From positions 1 through 64,000 of the forward strand of contig JAETNY010000007.1 of NCBI GenBank assembly GCA_021771915.1: a stretch of 64,000 bases of DNA, given 5' to 3'. Below are positions 18,332-28,084 of the stretch, piece after piece. Made by a program: the position numbers and the translations under genes. The DNA comes from Bacillota bacterium. GTDB lineage: Bacteria > Bacillota > Dehalobacteriia > UBA4068 > UBA4997. The stretch's first letter is position 1. Every line of letters starts with the position of its first letter. Below the pieces are notes generated by a model. That model saw only the letters and a list, made by a program, of their open reading frames with translations. It was not told the origin of the DNA and did no database searches.

Positions 18332-18921
18332 ACAGAAAAAAGAAATGGTATGATTACCTTTGGCTTGTTTCTCTTACTTATCTGATTTTAGGTTTTTTCA
18401 ATATCCTTTTTGCCTGGCTGGGACTCTTTTGCTTTTTTATCCCACTTCTCATAGCAATTATAAATGGCAACAAGGCATATTGCAACAAATATTGCGGCAG
18501 AGGTCAACTTTTTGCCCTTATCGGCGGCCGATTTGGCCTTTCATCAAAAAAAGATATTCCTAAATGGCTAAAATCCAAAACCTTTCGCTATGGCTTTTTA
18601 ATTTTCTTTCTTACCATGTTCTGCCTTATGCTTTGGAACACCTATCTGGTTTTTGCCGGAAACAACGATTTAAATACGGTTGTAACCCTGCTCTGGACAT
18701 TTAAACTGCCATGGCATTGGGCATATCATGGCACGCTGTTTTCTGCCGGCGTCGCCCAGTTTGCATTCGGCTTTTACAGCGTAATGCTAACGTCTACGGT
18801 GCTTGGACTGTTCACCATGATTTTATTCAAACCTCGCTCCTGGTGCGTATACTGCCCTATGGGAACAATGACGCAGCTTATATGCCAGGCCAAAAACCAT
18901 AACACCGCACAGGAAAATTAA
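18328..18921 (+). CDS. 4Fe-4S-type membrane protein
   Basis: Start MNRKKKWYDYLW overlaps ferredoxin stop (ATGA); multiple TM segments; NKYCGRGQLF and SWCVYCPMGTMTQ. Confidence 0.8.
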   Translation: MNRKKKWYDYLWLVSLTYLILGFFNILFAWLGLFCFFIPLLIAIINGNKAYCNKYCGRGQLFALIGGRFGLSSKKDIPKWLKSKTFRYGFLIFFLTMFCLMLWNTYLVFAGNNDLNTVVTLLWTFKLPWHWAYHGTLFSAGVAQFAFGFYSVMLTSTVLGLFTMILFKPRSWCVYCPMGTMTQLICQAKNHNTAQEN

Positions 18922-18927
18922 CCTATA

Positions 18928-19638
18928 TTAAACAGCTAACTCACGCAAACGATTTTTATTAAGGATAGTAACGCCGCCCCGGGAAACCTCAACCAAACCC
19001 TCGCCGGCAAAATATTTCAACATTCTGGAGATAACCTCACGGGCAGAACCCATATATCGGGCAATCTGCCCGTGCGTCATCAGAATTGTATCTGAACCAG
19101 TCCGGGTCGCTTCATCTAAAAGAAAAATTGCCAGCCTTTTATCTATACTCATAAAAAGTATTTGCTGCATTACCCACATCACATCTGCAAAACGGCTGAT
19201 TACCGCTTCCTGCGCAAATATTTTGATATCAGGATTGCGCTGTGAAACTGCGGCAAAGGCAGGCCCACTAATAACATAACATTCGCTGTCCTCCTCAGCG
19301 TCCACAAGGACGTCAAAAGTGACGCTATCCAATACGCAGGAGGCCGATAACATGCATAAATCGTCCTGATGCAAACGATAAAGCGTAATATCTTTCCCCG
19401 TGTCAGACATCATATACAATCGCAGACTGCCGGAACGCACCAGTATCACACCGGAACATTTACTGCCGTCATGAATATTCTTGCCCCGGGGATAATTAAC
19501 AACATAAGAATTTTGGCAGATATAGTTTCTGTCTTTCGCTGATATTTTCTCCCAAAAAGGAAAAATCTCTTTATAAACATCTTCAAACATTTTTTCTGAC
19601 ATATCCTGATTATTCCTCTGTTTTATTTTCAGAACCAA
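18928..19638 (-). CDS. Crp/Fnr family transcriptional regulator
   Basis: cNMP-binding-like domain and C-terminal HTH (THGQIARYMGSAREVISRMLKYFAGEGLVEVSRGGVTILN). Confidence 0.92.
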   Translation of the reverse strand: MVLKIKQRNNQDMSEKMFEDVYKEIFPFWEKISAKDRNYICQNSYVVNYPRGKNIHDGSKCSGVILVRSGSLRLYMMSDTGKDITLYRLHQDDLCMLSASCVLDSVTFDVLVDAEEDSECYVISGPAFAAVSQRNPDIKIFAQEAVISRFADVMWVMQQILFMSIDKRLAIFLLDEATRTGSDTILMTHGQIARYMGSAREVISRMLKYFAGEGLVEVSRGGVTILNKNRLRELAV

Positions 19639-19677
19639 TAATCATTATGCCTCTATTCGTGCAAAAAATCAAGTTTT

Positions 19678-19710
19678 TTAAAGAAGAATGGACAATCCAT
19701 TCTTCTTTAA
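19678..19710. terminator. perfect 15-bp inverted repeat, probable terminator
   Basis: ttaaagaagaatgga-caa-tccattcttctttaa. Confidence 0.5.
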
Positions 19711-19732
19711 TATTTATATTAATTTTCCCCAA

Positions 19733-19800
19733 AAAAATAGCGCGCAGCCAAACCAGCCGCGCACCACAACAGGAACAGTCATATACGGACTGCACCGTTT
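19733..19800. repeat. dispersed intergenic repeat, copy 1
   Basis: gcgcgcagccaaaccagccgcgcaccacaacaggaacagtcatatacggactgcacc. Confidence 0.75.
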
Positions 19801-19806
19801 AAATGT

Positions 19807-20064
19807 TTAATCTTTTTCCGAAAAATATCCAGATATAACTGCTAATAAAATTGCAATAAACCAATAGAATTTTAATATCGTTATACTAAAGTTTGCAGGA
19901 ATATGAAAAAAATCTGCGATTGGACTGACCACTGCAACATCAAGCCACCAACCAAACGGTGTAAATAATATTCCAAGAAAGATTATCCCAAAAAAAATCA
20001 TTACAAAGCTAATTATTCCTAAAATATGACCGGTTTTTCTGGATAATTTTTTCATTTTAAACAA
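19807..20064 (-). CDS. small membrane protein
   Basis: 85 aa with two hydrophobic segments. Confidence 0.6.
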   Translation of the reverse strand: MFKMKKLSRKTGHILGIISFVMIFFGIIFLGILFTPFGWWLDVAVVSPIADFFHIPANFSITILKFYWFIAILLAVISGYFSEKD

Positions 20065-20214
20065 TATTAACGCCCAATATCTATCTGATAAATTTTTGAA
20101 GATGAAACCAAGTGTCTTGGATATAGAGTACCATACAAAGAAAGAATATTTTTATAATTTATAAAGTACAAATCCATTAAGATTTCCACTTATTTTTTTC
20201 TTGCTTAATATTCC

Positions 20215-20333
20215 AATTTCCTCCTAAAATTTTAAGTTATTTCAATTTTCTTTACAAAGTTGCGGCGCGCAGCCAGGACAGGCGCGCGCCACAACAGGAA
20301 CAGCCATAAAGCCCAAAATACTGTGCCACTTTT
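20215..20333. repeat. dispersed intergenic repeat, copy 2
   Basis: ttcctcctaaaattttaagttatttcaattttc...gttgcggcgcgcagccaggacaggcgcgcgccacaacaggaacagccata. Confidence 0.8.
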
Positions 20334-20364
20334 TTAATTCATGTTTCATTTTGGTATAGATGCA

Positions 20365-20823
20365 CTATTCAAAATCGCTGGCCAAATACCCCAACAAAGC
20401 ACGAAATTGCAAACTCTCATTATCATAATCTTCCTGCGATACACCTCGCGCTAACATCATATCAATAAAAAGCTTATTGCTGGAAGAACACATATAACCA
20501 GTCTTTTCCTCAAAAACAATATAACACATATCCTGCATAAGCAACGTGTTGGGTTCAGCAGCAAAATACTGACGGGCACGCTCGTCCATTATTACCTCAA
20601 AGAAACGAAAAACCATTTCATCAGGCATTATTTGCAATTTTTCATTATTAATACAATAAAAGGCGTTAAGTTTAAGCGCCTCACGATAATAATCAGAAAA
20701 TTTTCCTGCGCCTATTTCCTGCACAGTCAATTTGTTTTTTAACAAAATACTCAATTCCAACACAGTTTTAGGGCCGATTTTAATTAAATGCTTAAAACTT
20801 TTTAACTGCTCATCATAATTCAA
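20365..20823 (-). CDS. hypothetical protein
   Basis: 152-aa ORF, low-GC coding-like; no recognised domain. Confidence 0.6.
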   Translation of the reverse strand: MNYDEQLKSFKHLIKIGPKTVLELSILLKNKLTVQEIGAGKFSDYYREALKLNAFYCINNEKLQIMPDEMVFRFFEVIMDERARQYFAAEPNTLLMQDMCYIVFEEKTGYMCSSSNKLFIDMMLARGVSQEDYDNESLQFRALLGYLASDFE

Positions 20824-20997
20824 GCTGAAACCCTACCTTTTCAAAAATCTATTCCTTAAAACATTTACTTAATTTCACCAAGTTTAGATACCATATCAAC
20901 ACTTCTACACATAATAAACATCCGCTACCCAGGCCGGAGCCGCCAGCGCAAAGCACCTGAATAAGACTTAATAAATTCTTCTTTGTTGTTATGTTAA

Positions 20998-21118
20998 TTC
21001 CCTCCTGAAAATTTTAAGTTTTTTCAATTTTCCTGAAAATGCCAAAAAGTTGCGGCGCGCAGCCAAACCAGCCACGCGCCGTATAAGGAGCAGCCATATA
21101 TCACAGAGGACTGCACTA
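20998..21118. repeat. dispersed intergenic repeat, copy 3
   Basis: ttccctcctgaaaattttaagttttttcaattttcc...gttgcggcgcgcagccaaaccagccacgcgccgtataaggagcagccatat...gactgcac. Confidence 0.8.
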
Positions 21119-21166
21119 TTACCACAATTTCTAATCAGAATAAATATATTAAATACAAATATAATC

Positions 21167-22153
21167 TTAACTAAGAGTTACCGCTCTTGCTGTATAACTT
21201 TTCATAGAACCACCGGCACCTATTGACAATACCGGAAGTCCTGTTGCAGATATTGCCACACTTATATTACCAAAACCAAATGTTTTATGTCCATATGCAG
21301 CCTGAATATTAGCCGTACCCTCAGCAATAATACCATATTTTATATATGCACTAAATGAAGTACATTTAGCACTACTTCCACTTGTACAATAATCACATCT
21401 TGTATCAATATTATCAAAATACAAACATGGTACAAAATTATCATAATTCATTACTAAGTCAGCATCAACTGTTGAATTAGCATTTACACTTCTATACCTT
21501 GTAGTTTGTCTGGAACAACCATTTTGACATACAAACGTTTGATTTACATTACCCTGCTCTGTAAAAGCATCATTAAAGAAAGCGTTCGTACCCAATACAA
21601 AAACATCAGACATCTTATTAACATTAATTTTCAGCCAAGTAGCATGCGCCCACACAGTAAAATACTTTTGTGAACCACTGGTCTTTGTTTTGGTAGAAGA
21701 GGTGGTAATTTGCATAACACCATCAGTTGATGTCCAATCAGCTGCCATTGCAATAAGTGCCTCCTCTTTGCTAAGTTCTTCTACCATACCTTGCTCATCT
21801 ACAAGAAGATAAACATTAGATGTTGAGATATTATCATATTCCAACATATCTAATATTTCATTTTCTGGCAGACCTTCACTGTTTTGCTCCGTAAATTCCA
21901 TAATAAATTTTGCTAAATCAATATCAGAAATTTCTAAATGATTATTTCTTACTTCTTCAACAAAACCATTTAAATTTTCAAAAGTGGTTACAACAGCACC
22001 TGATTCTTGTACAGCTTCTGTAACCTGAACAGTAGAATTTGCAATTTCATATAAGTCAATTTCAGCATTTTCAGATGCCAAAGCCGGTGTTGTTAACGCA
22101 AAACATAAGCATAAAGCTAAAATCAAGTTCATTAATGTTCGTTTACTTGTCAT
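21167..22153 (-). CDS. secreted protein of unknown function
   Basis: 328 aa; signal peptide MTSKRTLMNLILALCLCFALTTPALA; Cys-containing C-terminal domain; RBS aaggaggc. Confidence 0.8.
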   Translation of the reverse strand: MTSKRTLMNLILALCLCFALTTPALASENAEIDLYEIANSTVQVTEAVQESGAVVTTFENLNGFVEEVRNNHLEISDIDLAKFIMEFTEQNSEGLPENEILDMLEYDNISTSNVYLLVDEQGMVEELSKEEALIAMAADWTSTDGVMQITTSSTKTKTSGSQKYFTVWAHATWLKINVNKMSDVFVLGTNAFFNDAFTEQGNVNQTFVCQNGCSRQTTRYRSVNANSTVDADLVMNYDNFVPCLYFDNIDTRCDYCTSGSSAKCTSFSAYIKYGIIAEGTANIQAAYGHKTFGFGNISVAISATGLPVLSIGAGGSMKSYTARAVTLS

Positions 22154-22285
22154 TGTAAACGCCTCCTTTTAATTTTCATTATTTTGCATCAACGGGAAAA
22201 TTTAATTTTTTTCCGGGCATACTCCCTTTCAGTTTCTATCAAAATTCCCCCAAAAGGGGAAAAAGCCCACAACAAACTATTAACA

Positions 22286-22672
22286 CTATTTTGTAGCATA
22301 AGCATAAACGGTAATTGCTTCACCGGCCACGTTTATATCGCACTTGATACGATAACTGCCGCTGCCGCTGATTGTATAGCTATCAGAAAAATGGAGAGAG
22401 CCATTATCGCTTAAACCGGACCAGCTTGTCACATAAGCATAGCTGTTATTGGAATTTAACTTCTGCAAGGTTACCGTTGCTGTAATTTTGTAACTGCTAT
22501 ATGCCGCGTCCACGTCCAAGGAACAATATGCATTACTGTTTCTTATAGTAAGTACAGGCTTACAAAGGTCCGTATTATCCCAAATCGGCATAATATCAGA
22601 GGCCAAAGCCACAGAACTGAAAGCCATAGTAAATATCATCACCAATGCCAGGAGCAATGTTTTTTTCTTCAT
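22286..22672 (-). CDS. small secreted protein
   Basis: 128 aa; signal peptide MKKKTLLLALVMIFTMAFSSVALA; strand-rich Ser/Tyr-rich mature domain. Confidence 0.8.
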   Translation of the reverse strand: MKKKTLLLALVMIFTMAFSSVALASDIMPIWDNTDLCKPVLTIRNSNAYCSLDVDAAYSSYKITATVTLQKLNSNNSYAYVTSWSGLSDNGSLHFSDSYTISGSGSYRIKCDINVAGEAITVYAYATK

Positions 22673-22856
22673 CTTTTACACCTCCTTTCTATATTTTATC
22701 AAGAAACAATTTACCTAACCTCATTTGACAAATTTACCCTAATTTGTTTCTCATATATATAGACGCATTTAGAAACATGATTGTGACAAAAAAATTTTTT
22801 TTCTTAGATTTTTTTCAAAAATAAAATATTCATTTTGAATATAAACACCCCATAAG

Positions 22857-23555
22857 CTATTTTATCAAAATATCATTGGCAATCTTTATTAATTCTTTTG
22901 CTGATAAATCGCCATTAATGCTTAAAGCAATATTGTCATCAAACTCTGTCCATAACAAACTGTTCCGCCTATTTTCCTTATCGCGCACAAGGAAAATAGC
23001 CTGCCGGCCATTGTTTAAAGCAATACGTTGCTGTTTATGATACTCATTATCATAATACATCTTGAAATTCGCATCGTTAACGTCAGCATAAATTGTTAAA
23101 ATTTTTCCGTCAGTATTTACATATTCCCAAACTGCATGAGTTTTAGCTCCATTTATATCAAAATAATCAAGTTCATAGCCCTCTGGAATATAGGCAATTT
23201 CAATCTCAGGTAAAATTAACTTTTCATCTTTCAACGCATAAAAAGCAAAATGATAACTATTATACCCCTCATGCCATTCTGTGAACAGGTTGGTAGCGAT
23301 AACTCGCAACTGCGGCACGCCGAAAAGGACGCCACAAGCAATCGCCAACAGCACCATAGCCGTCATCATATAACGCCGCAGTTTCAGCAATGGTCTTTCC
23401 TGCCAGTGCTTAACATACTCAAAAGGATTTGCCAACATTCGCTTAAAACGCCAACGATATTTAAGGGAAAGTACCCCTTGCCAATCTGGAGTTTCCGCAT
23501 AATAATCAGCTAATGCTTCAGATAAAACACGGTCAAATTCACAATCTTCTAACAA
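22857..23555 (-). CDS. DUF4367-like putative anti-sigma factor
   Basis: One TM (YMMTAMVLLAIACGVLFG), ectodomain IPEGYELDYFDINGAKTHAVWEYVNTDGKILTIYAD; directly downstream of ECF sigma. Confidence 0.8.
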   Translation of the reverse strand: MLEDCEFDRVLSEALADYYAETPDWQGVLSLKYRWRFKRMLANPFEYVKHWQERPLLKLRRYMMTAMVLLAIACGVLFGVPQLRVIATNLFTEWHEGYNSYHFAFYALKDEKLILPEIEIAYIPEGYELDYFDINGAKTHAVWEYVNTDGKILTIYADVNDANFKMYYDNEYHKQQRIALNNGRQAIFLVRDKENRRNSLLWTEFDDNIALSINGDLSAKELIKIANDILIK

Positions 23556-23563
23556 ACTATCAC

Positions 23564-24088
23564 CTACTTAAAATTCTCTGTCAACCTCTCACGCAGCATT
23601 TTTCTGGCGCGGCTCAATCTTTGTCTGGCATTATCCGATGATATTCCCAGCATCTCAGCAATTTCTGAAATTCCATAGCCAAAAAGATAATATAATGCCA
23701 ACGGTTCCCGATATTTTTCGGGCAGATTTTTAATTTCATCAAGCAGAAAATTGCGCTCTTCCACTCTATCAACATAAGGCTGCTGTTCCCAAAATTCATT
23801 ACTCATTGGCAAACCAGATTTATACTCTTTCCTTAAAATATCTTTCGCTGTGTTAACTGCAACCGCCACCAGCCAAGCCGCCCGGCGTTCCGGCGCCACC
23901 GCGCGCAGCTTTTCTATCGACTTAATAATTTTTAAAAAACTCTCATGCACCGCTTCCGCCGCCAAACCCTTATCATGTGTAACATTTGTTGCCGACAACA
24001 TCATCTTGCGCCAATATAAATTGTAAACATCTGTAATAAGCTGTTTGTCAGCGTCAGTTTTCAGAATGCTTAAATATAATGCTAACAT
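23564..24088 (-). CDS. ECF-type RNA polymerase sigma factor
   Basis: LPEKYREPLALYYLFGYGISEIAEMLGISSDNARQRLSRARKMLRERL (sigma-70 region 4). Confidence 0.93.
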   Translation of the reverse strand: MLALYLSILKTDADKQLITDVYNLYWRKMMLSATNVTHDKGLAAEAVHESFLKIIKSIEKLRAVAPERRAAWLVAVAVNTAKDILRKEYKSGLPMSNEFWEQQPYVDRVEERNFLLDEIKNLPEKYREPLALYYLFGYGISEIAEMLGISSDNARQRLSRARKMLRERLTENFK

Positions 24089-24317
24089 ATATTATCCCCG
24101 CCCCGGTTTATATTTTAACTGAAACGCGAATATCTGTCAACACGCATATATTTAAACGAATTTCAAACTTTAATTGTGACAAGGAGAATAAAAATATTTT
24201 TCACCAGCGCAAAGAAACGGCCAACACACCCATTTTTGCGCTAAAATATTGCTATTTTGCCCCCAACATGGTATTATTAAATATTATAACAAATTAAATT
24301 TAAATGAGGAAAAAACT

Positions 24318-24773
24318 ATGCCAAAAATTGAAAGATTACTTCTGGTCTGCACAGGCAACACCTGCCGCAGTCCCATGGCTGAAGCCCTTTGCCGGCAATA
24401 TCTGCCCCACATCGAAACGCTTTCCGCCGGCGTAGGCGCAATACCCGGATTGCCGGCCAGTATTGGCGCCATAGAAGCCATGCAGCGGCGCGGTCTGAAC
24501 CTGGACCACCACCGCAGCCGGCCGCTTTCCAGCTATCTGCTGGCCGACGCCGATTTGGTGCTGTGTATGAGCCAAAGCCATAAACAAGTCATTTTACAGG
24601 CTTTGCCAGAGGAATGTAATGGCAAGGTGTTCACCCTCGCCGAGTATGTAGACGAGCCAAATCAGGAAATTGACGACCCTTTTGGCGGCGACCAGGAGGT
24701 TTATGAAGCCTGTGCCCAACAAATTGAAGAACTAATCAAAAAGCTGGCTGCCAAATTAGAGGAAAAAGCCTAA
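24318..24773 (+). CDS. low-molecular-weight protein phosphatase (arginine/tyrosine)
   Basis: LLVCTGNTCRSPMAEAL active site; DDPFGG. Confidence 0.94.
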   Translation: MPKIERLLLVCTGNTCRSPMAEALCRQYLPHIETLSAGVGAIPGLPASIGAIEAMQRRGLNLDHHRSRPLSSYLLADADLVLCMSQSHKQVILQALPEECNGKVFTLAEYVDEPNQEIDDPFGGDQEVYEACAQQIEELIKKLAAKLEEKA

Positions 24774-24844
24774 ATACAGCGAATAATTTAACAGTTGTTT
24801 AAATTAACCAAAATTTAACTCTAATAAGGAGGCTGCCAAAAAAC

Positions 24845-25360
24845 ATGAACAATGCTTCAGCAAAAATTGCTTTGGGCTGCGACCATGCCGCCTATCAGCT
24901 TAAAGAACAGATTAAAACGCATCTGCTGGCCAAGGGGCTGGAAGTGAAGGATTTTGGCACTTTTGACGAAACTTCTGTGGATTATCCCGATTATGCGTTT
25001 TTTGTCGGCAAAGCCGTCACCAGCGGCGAATGCAGCCGCGGCATTGTGCTTTGCGGCACTGGTATCGGCATTAGTATTGCCGCCAACAAAATTCCCGGTG
25101 TGCGCGCCGCTCTCTGCCATGATTTATTCACCGCAGAAGCCTGTCGCCAACATAACAACGCCAATGTTCTGGCTATGGGCGCACGCGTTCTGGAGCCGGA
25201 ATTGGCATTGCAGATTTTGGACGTCTGGCTGAAAACTGAATTTGAGGGCGGCCGTCATCAACGCCGTCTGGACAAAATAACCGGCATTGAGGATACTATG
25301 GCCGTGGAACATGCCCAGGAATTGGCGAATATTGTAAACAATGTGAATAACACCAAATAA
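24845..25360 (+). CDS. rpiB: ribose-5-phosphate isomerase B
   Basis: ALGCDHAAYQLKEQIK, GIVLCGTGIGISIAANKIPGVRAALC. Confidence 0.96.
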   Translation: MNNASAKIALGCDHAAYQLKEQIKTHLLAKGLEVKDFGTFDETSVDYPDYAFFVGKAVTSGECSRGIVLCGTGIGISIAANKIPGVRAALCHDLFTAEACRQHNNANVLAMGARVLEPELALQILDVWLKTEFEGGRHQRRLDKITGIEDTMAVEHAQELANIVNNVNNTK

Positions 25361-25386
25361 TCTAAGCCCAAAGGAGCAAAATCTAC

Positions 25387-25968
25387 ATGAATAAGCCTGA
25401 ATATCTGGAATTGGAACTCCCGGCGGAACAGCTGAAAGCGCTGCATGATGAAGCCGCAGAGTTATTTTATGATTTTTTACAGGCCGCCATGCCGCCCCAA
25501 GGCGGTTTGCTGGTGATTGGCTGTTCCACCAGTGAAATTTTGGGCGGTCAAATCGGTCAAAATGGCTGCCGCCGCCTTGGCGAAGTTCTGGCACAGGCCG
25601 CACTAGCTGAAGCTGAAAGCTATGGACTGACAGCCGCCGCCCAATGCTGCGAGCATTTAAACCGCGCGCTGGTTATGGAAAAAACCGCCGCTTTAAGCAG
25701 GGGACTGAATATCGTAAGCGCCGTGCCGAAACCGCATGCCGGGGGCAGTTTTGCCGCCGCCTTTTATCAGCAGCTGCAAGACCCGGTGCTGGTGGAAACG
25801 GCTACCGCGGATTGTGGGCTGGACATCGGCCAAACCCTGATTGGCATGCACCTGCGCCACGTTGCCGTTCCTCTGCGTCTGCCCCAGAAAATGCTGGGAC
25901 AAGCTGTGATAACCGCAGCCTCCACCCGTCCGCCGCTGATTGGCGGTGAACGCGCGGAGTATAAATAA
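25387..25968 (+). CDS. TIGR01440 (YwlG-like) family protein
   Basis: LLVIGCSTSEILGGQIG, CCEHLNRALVMEK, TADCGLDIGQTLIGMHLRHVAVPLR. Confidence 0.92.
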   Translation: MNKPEYLELELPAEQLKALHDEAAELFYDFLQAAMPPQGGLLVIGCSTSEILGGQIGQNGCRRLGEVLAQAALAEAESYGLTAAAQCCEHLNRALVMEKTAALSRGLNIVSAVPKPHAGGSFAAAFYQQLQDPVLVETATADCGLDIGQTLIGMHLRHVAVPLRLPQKMLGQAVITAASTRPPLIGGERAEYK

Positions 25969-25971
25969 GCC

Positions 25972-26475
25972 ATGCAGTCACTGGTAATGCCGGAATGGCG
26001 AGCGCCTAAATTTGCCGAATTGCCAAAAGTAGAATTATATATGGATCAGGTGCTGCTGATTTTGGAAGAAGCCTTGCAGCCATTGCTGCTCCAGTCGGAT
26101 ATGCCGAACAAAGTCGGCAAAATCAGCAAAGCCGAGCGACCGCTCACGGCCAGCATGATTAACAACTATGTCAAGCAGGGGTTAATCGAGCCGCCGCAGA
26201 AAAAGCGTTATACTCGCCAGCAGGTTGCGGCGCTGCTGCTTATCAGTCTGCTGAAAAATCTGCTGCCGATTTCCGATATTAAGCTGCTTTTGCAGGCGGC
26301 GGCAGAACAGGGATTGGCCGATTTCTATGACCGCTTTTGCGAGCAGCTGACGGCGCTGCTTGGCGATTTAAGCGCCGCCACGGCCGCCGAACAGCAGGAT
26401 TTGGCGCAGGCCGCCGCTTTGGCGCTGGCTCACAAAATTTATTTACAGAAACAGCTGCACAACCTGACAGTTTAG
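25972..26475 (+). CDS. DUF1836 protein
   Basis: LTASMINNYVKQGLIEPPQKKRYTRQQVAALLLISLLK. Confidence 0.88.
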   Translation: MQSLVMPEWRAPKFAELPKVELYMDQVLLILEEALQPLLLQSDMPNKVGKISKAERPLTASMINNYVKQGLIEPPQKKRYTRQQVAALLLISLLKNLLPISDIKLLLQAAAEQGLADFYDRFCEQLTALLGDLSAATAAEQQDLAQAAALALAHKIYLQKQLHNLTV

Positions 26476-26517
26476 TTATCGACACCAAAATATCAGAATT
26501 AAGAGAGGATTTTTTAT

Positions 26518-27696
26518 ATGCAGGAATTAGCCTTAAAATATGGCTGCAATCCCAATCAGAAGCCGGCACGTATTTTTACCAGCCAGGGCGAACTACCCAT
26601 CACTATTTTGAACGGTAACCCCGGCTATATCAATCTGCTGGACGCTTTCAACAGCTGGCAGTTGGTTCGGGAGTTAAAAGCGGCTTGCGGTCTGCCGGCG
26701 GCCGCCTCATTCAAACACGTCAGCCCGGCCGGAGCGGCCGTGGGTGTGCCGCTGGACGAAACACTGAAACAGATTTATTTTGTGGAGGGTCTGGAATTAT
26801 CGCCTATTGCTACGGCCTATGTTCGTGCGCGCGGAGCCGACCGTATGTCGTCTTATGGTGATTTTGCCGCCCTTTCTGACGAGTGTGATGAAGCCACCGC
26901 CCGTTTTCTGCTGCGCGAGGTTTCCGACGGCATTATTGCGCCCAGTTATTCCCCGGCGGCGCTGGAGATTTTGCGCCAAAAGCGCAAAGGAACCTATCTG
27001 GTCATTCAGATTGACCCTGATTATCAGCCTCAGCCTTTGGAGTTAAAGCAGGTTTTTGGTATCAGCTTTGAGCAGCAACGCAATGATGTGCTGATTAATG
27101 CTGATTTGTTAAACGCCTGCCCTCGCCCCACCCAAAACCAGGAAATACCGGAAGACGCTTTGCGTGATTTGCTGATTGCTCTGATTACTTTAAAATATAC
27201 GCAGTCTAATTCCGTCTGCTATGCCAAAGGCGGTCAGGCTATTGGTATTGGCGCCGGGCAGCAGTCGCGTATTCACTGTACAAGACTGGCCGGCAATAAG
27301 GCTGATATCTGGTTTTTGCGTCAGCACCCCAAGGTTTTGAATCTTCCTTTTAAAGCGGATATTCGCCGCCCAGACCGCGATAATACGATTGACGTTTATA
27401 TTTCCGAGGAATGGGAGGACGTGTTGGCCGACGGTGTTTGGCAACATTTCTTCACCAGCCGGCCGGAGCCTTTAAGCCATGAGGAAAAGCGTGAATGGCT
27501 GAAGCAGCTTGATGGCGTTGCGCTTGGTTCCGACGCTTTCTTCCCCTTTGGCGATAACATTGAGCGCGCGCATAAAAGCGGCGTGACTTATATCGCCCAA
27601 ACCGGCGGCTCGGTACGCGATGATAATGTGATTGAAACCTGCGATAAATATGGTATTGCCATGGCCTTTACCGGCGTGCGTTTGTTCCACCATTAA
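26518..27696 (+). CDS. AICAR formyltransferase (stand-alone, PurH-type transformylase)
   Basis: LKYGCNPNQKPA, AASFKHVSPAGAAVG, YTQSNSVCYAKGGQAIGIGAGQQSRIHCTRLAG. Confidence 0.94.
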   Translation: MQELALKYGCNPNQKPARIFTSQGELPITILNGNPGYINLLDAFNSWQLVRELKAACGLPAAASFKHVSPAGAAVGVPLDETLKQIYFVEGLELSPIATAYVRARGADRMSSYGDFAALSDECDEATARFLLREVSDGIIAPSYSPAALEILRQKRKGTYLVIQIDPDYQPQPLELKQVFGISFEQQRNDVLINADLLNACPRPTQNQEIPEDALRDLLIALITLKYTQSNSVCYAKGGQAIGIGAGQQSRIHCTRLAGNKADIWFLRQHPKVLNLPFKADIRRPDRDNTIDVYISEEWEDVLADGVWQHFFTSRPEPLSHEEKREWLKQLDGVALGSDAFFPFGDNIERAHKSGVTYIAQTGGSVRDDNVIETCDKYGIAMAFTGVRLFHH

Positions 27697-27711
27697 AAAC
27701 AAATGTCTCAT

Positions 27712-27758
27712 AAAAACAAAAAAATCCAAGCAAATTTACTTGGATTTTTTTGTTTTTT
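27712..27758 (+). terminator. Rho-independent terminator
   Basis: aacaaaaaaatccaag-caaattta-cttggatttttttgtttttt. Confidence 0.8.
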
Positions 27759-27989
27759 GGTGGTATAAAAATATGAAAAAAAGAAATGTTTGGAAAACAT
27801 TTACACAACCGAATTTATCAAACAGAAAGGGTTTGGCGACCGTTTGGAGGGAAGCCATAAAGCCGCCAAACCAAAAAGGGATTAAGTAAAAAAGAAAGTT
27901 AAAAGGGGAAAAACTAAAAGAATGTTGAAAAACGCATTACATCTCAGGCAGATGCTTAAAACAATAAAACCCATCAAACACCGATGGGA

Positions 27990-28018
27990 AAACAAAAAAC
28001 GGCTCAACAGGTGAACCG
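27990..28018 (-). terminator. terminator downstream of cobalamin riboswitch
   Basis: Reverse strand CGGTTCA-CCTGT-TGAGCCG followed by TTTTTTGTTTT; a second 6-bp hairpin + T tract follows at 27970-27988. Confidence 0.75.
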
Positions 28019-28084
28019 CGGATAAAACATCAATGACGAAATAAAAGCGCAAGCTGATATTTCCTGCCAAAGCCTCCCACCCTA

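Noticed and set aside
25124-25603. 159-aa minus-strand ORF across rpiB/ywlG
   Set aside because: Antisense to two well-supported genes; no homology recognised.
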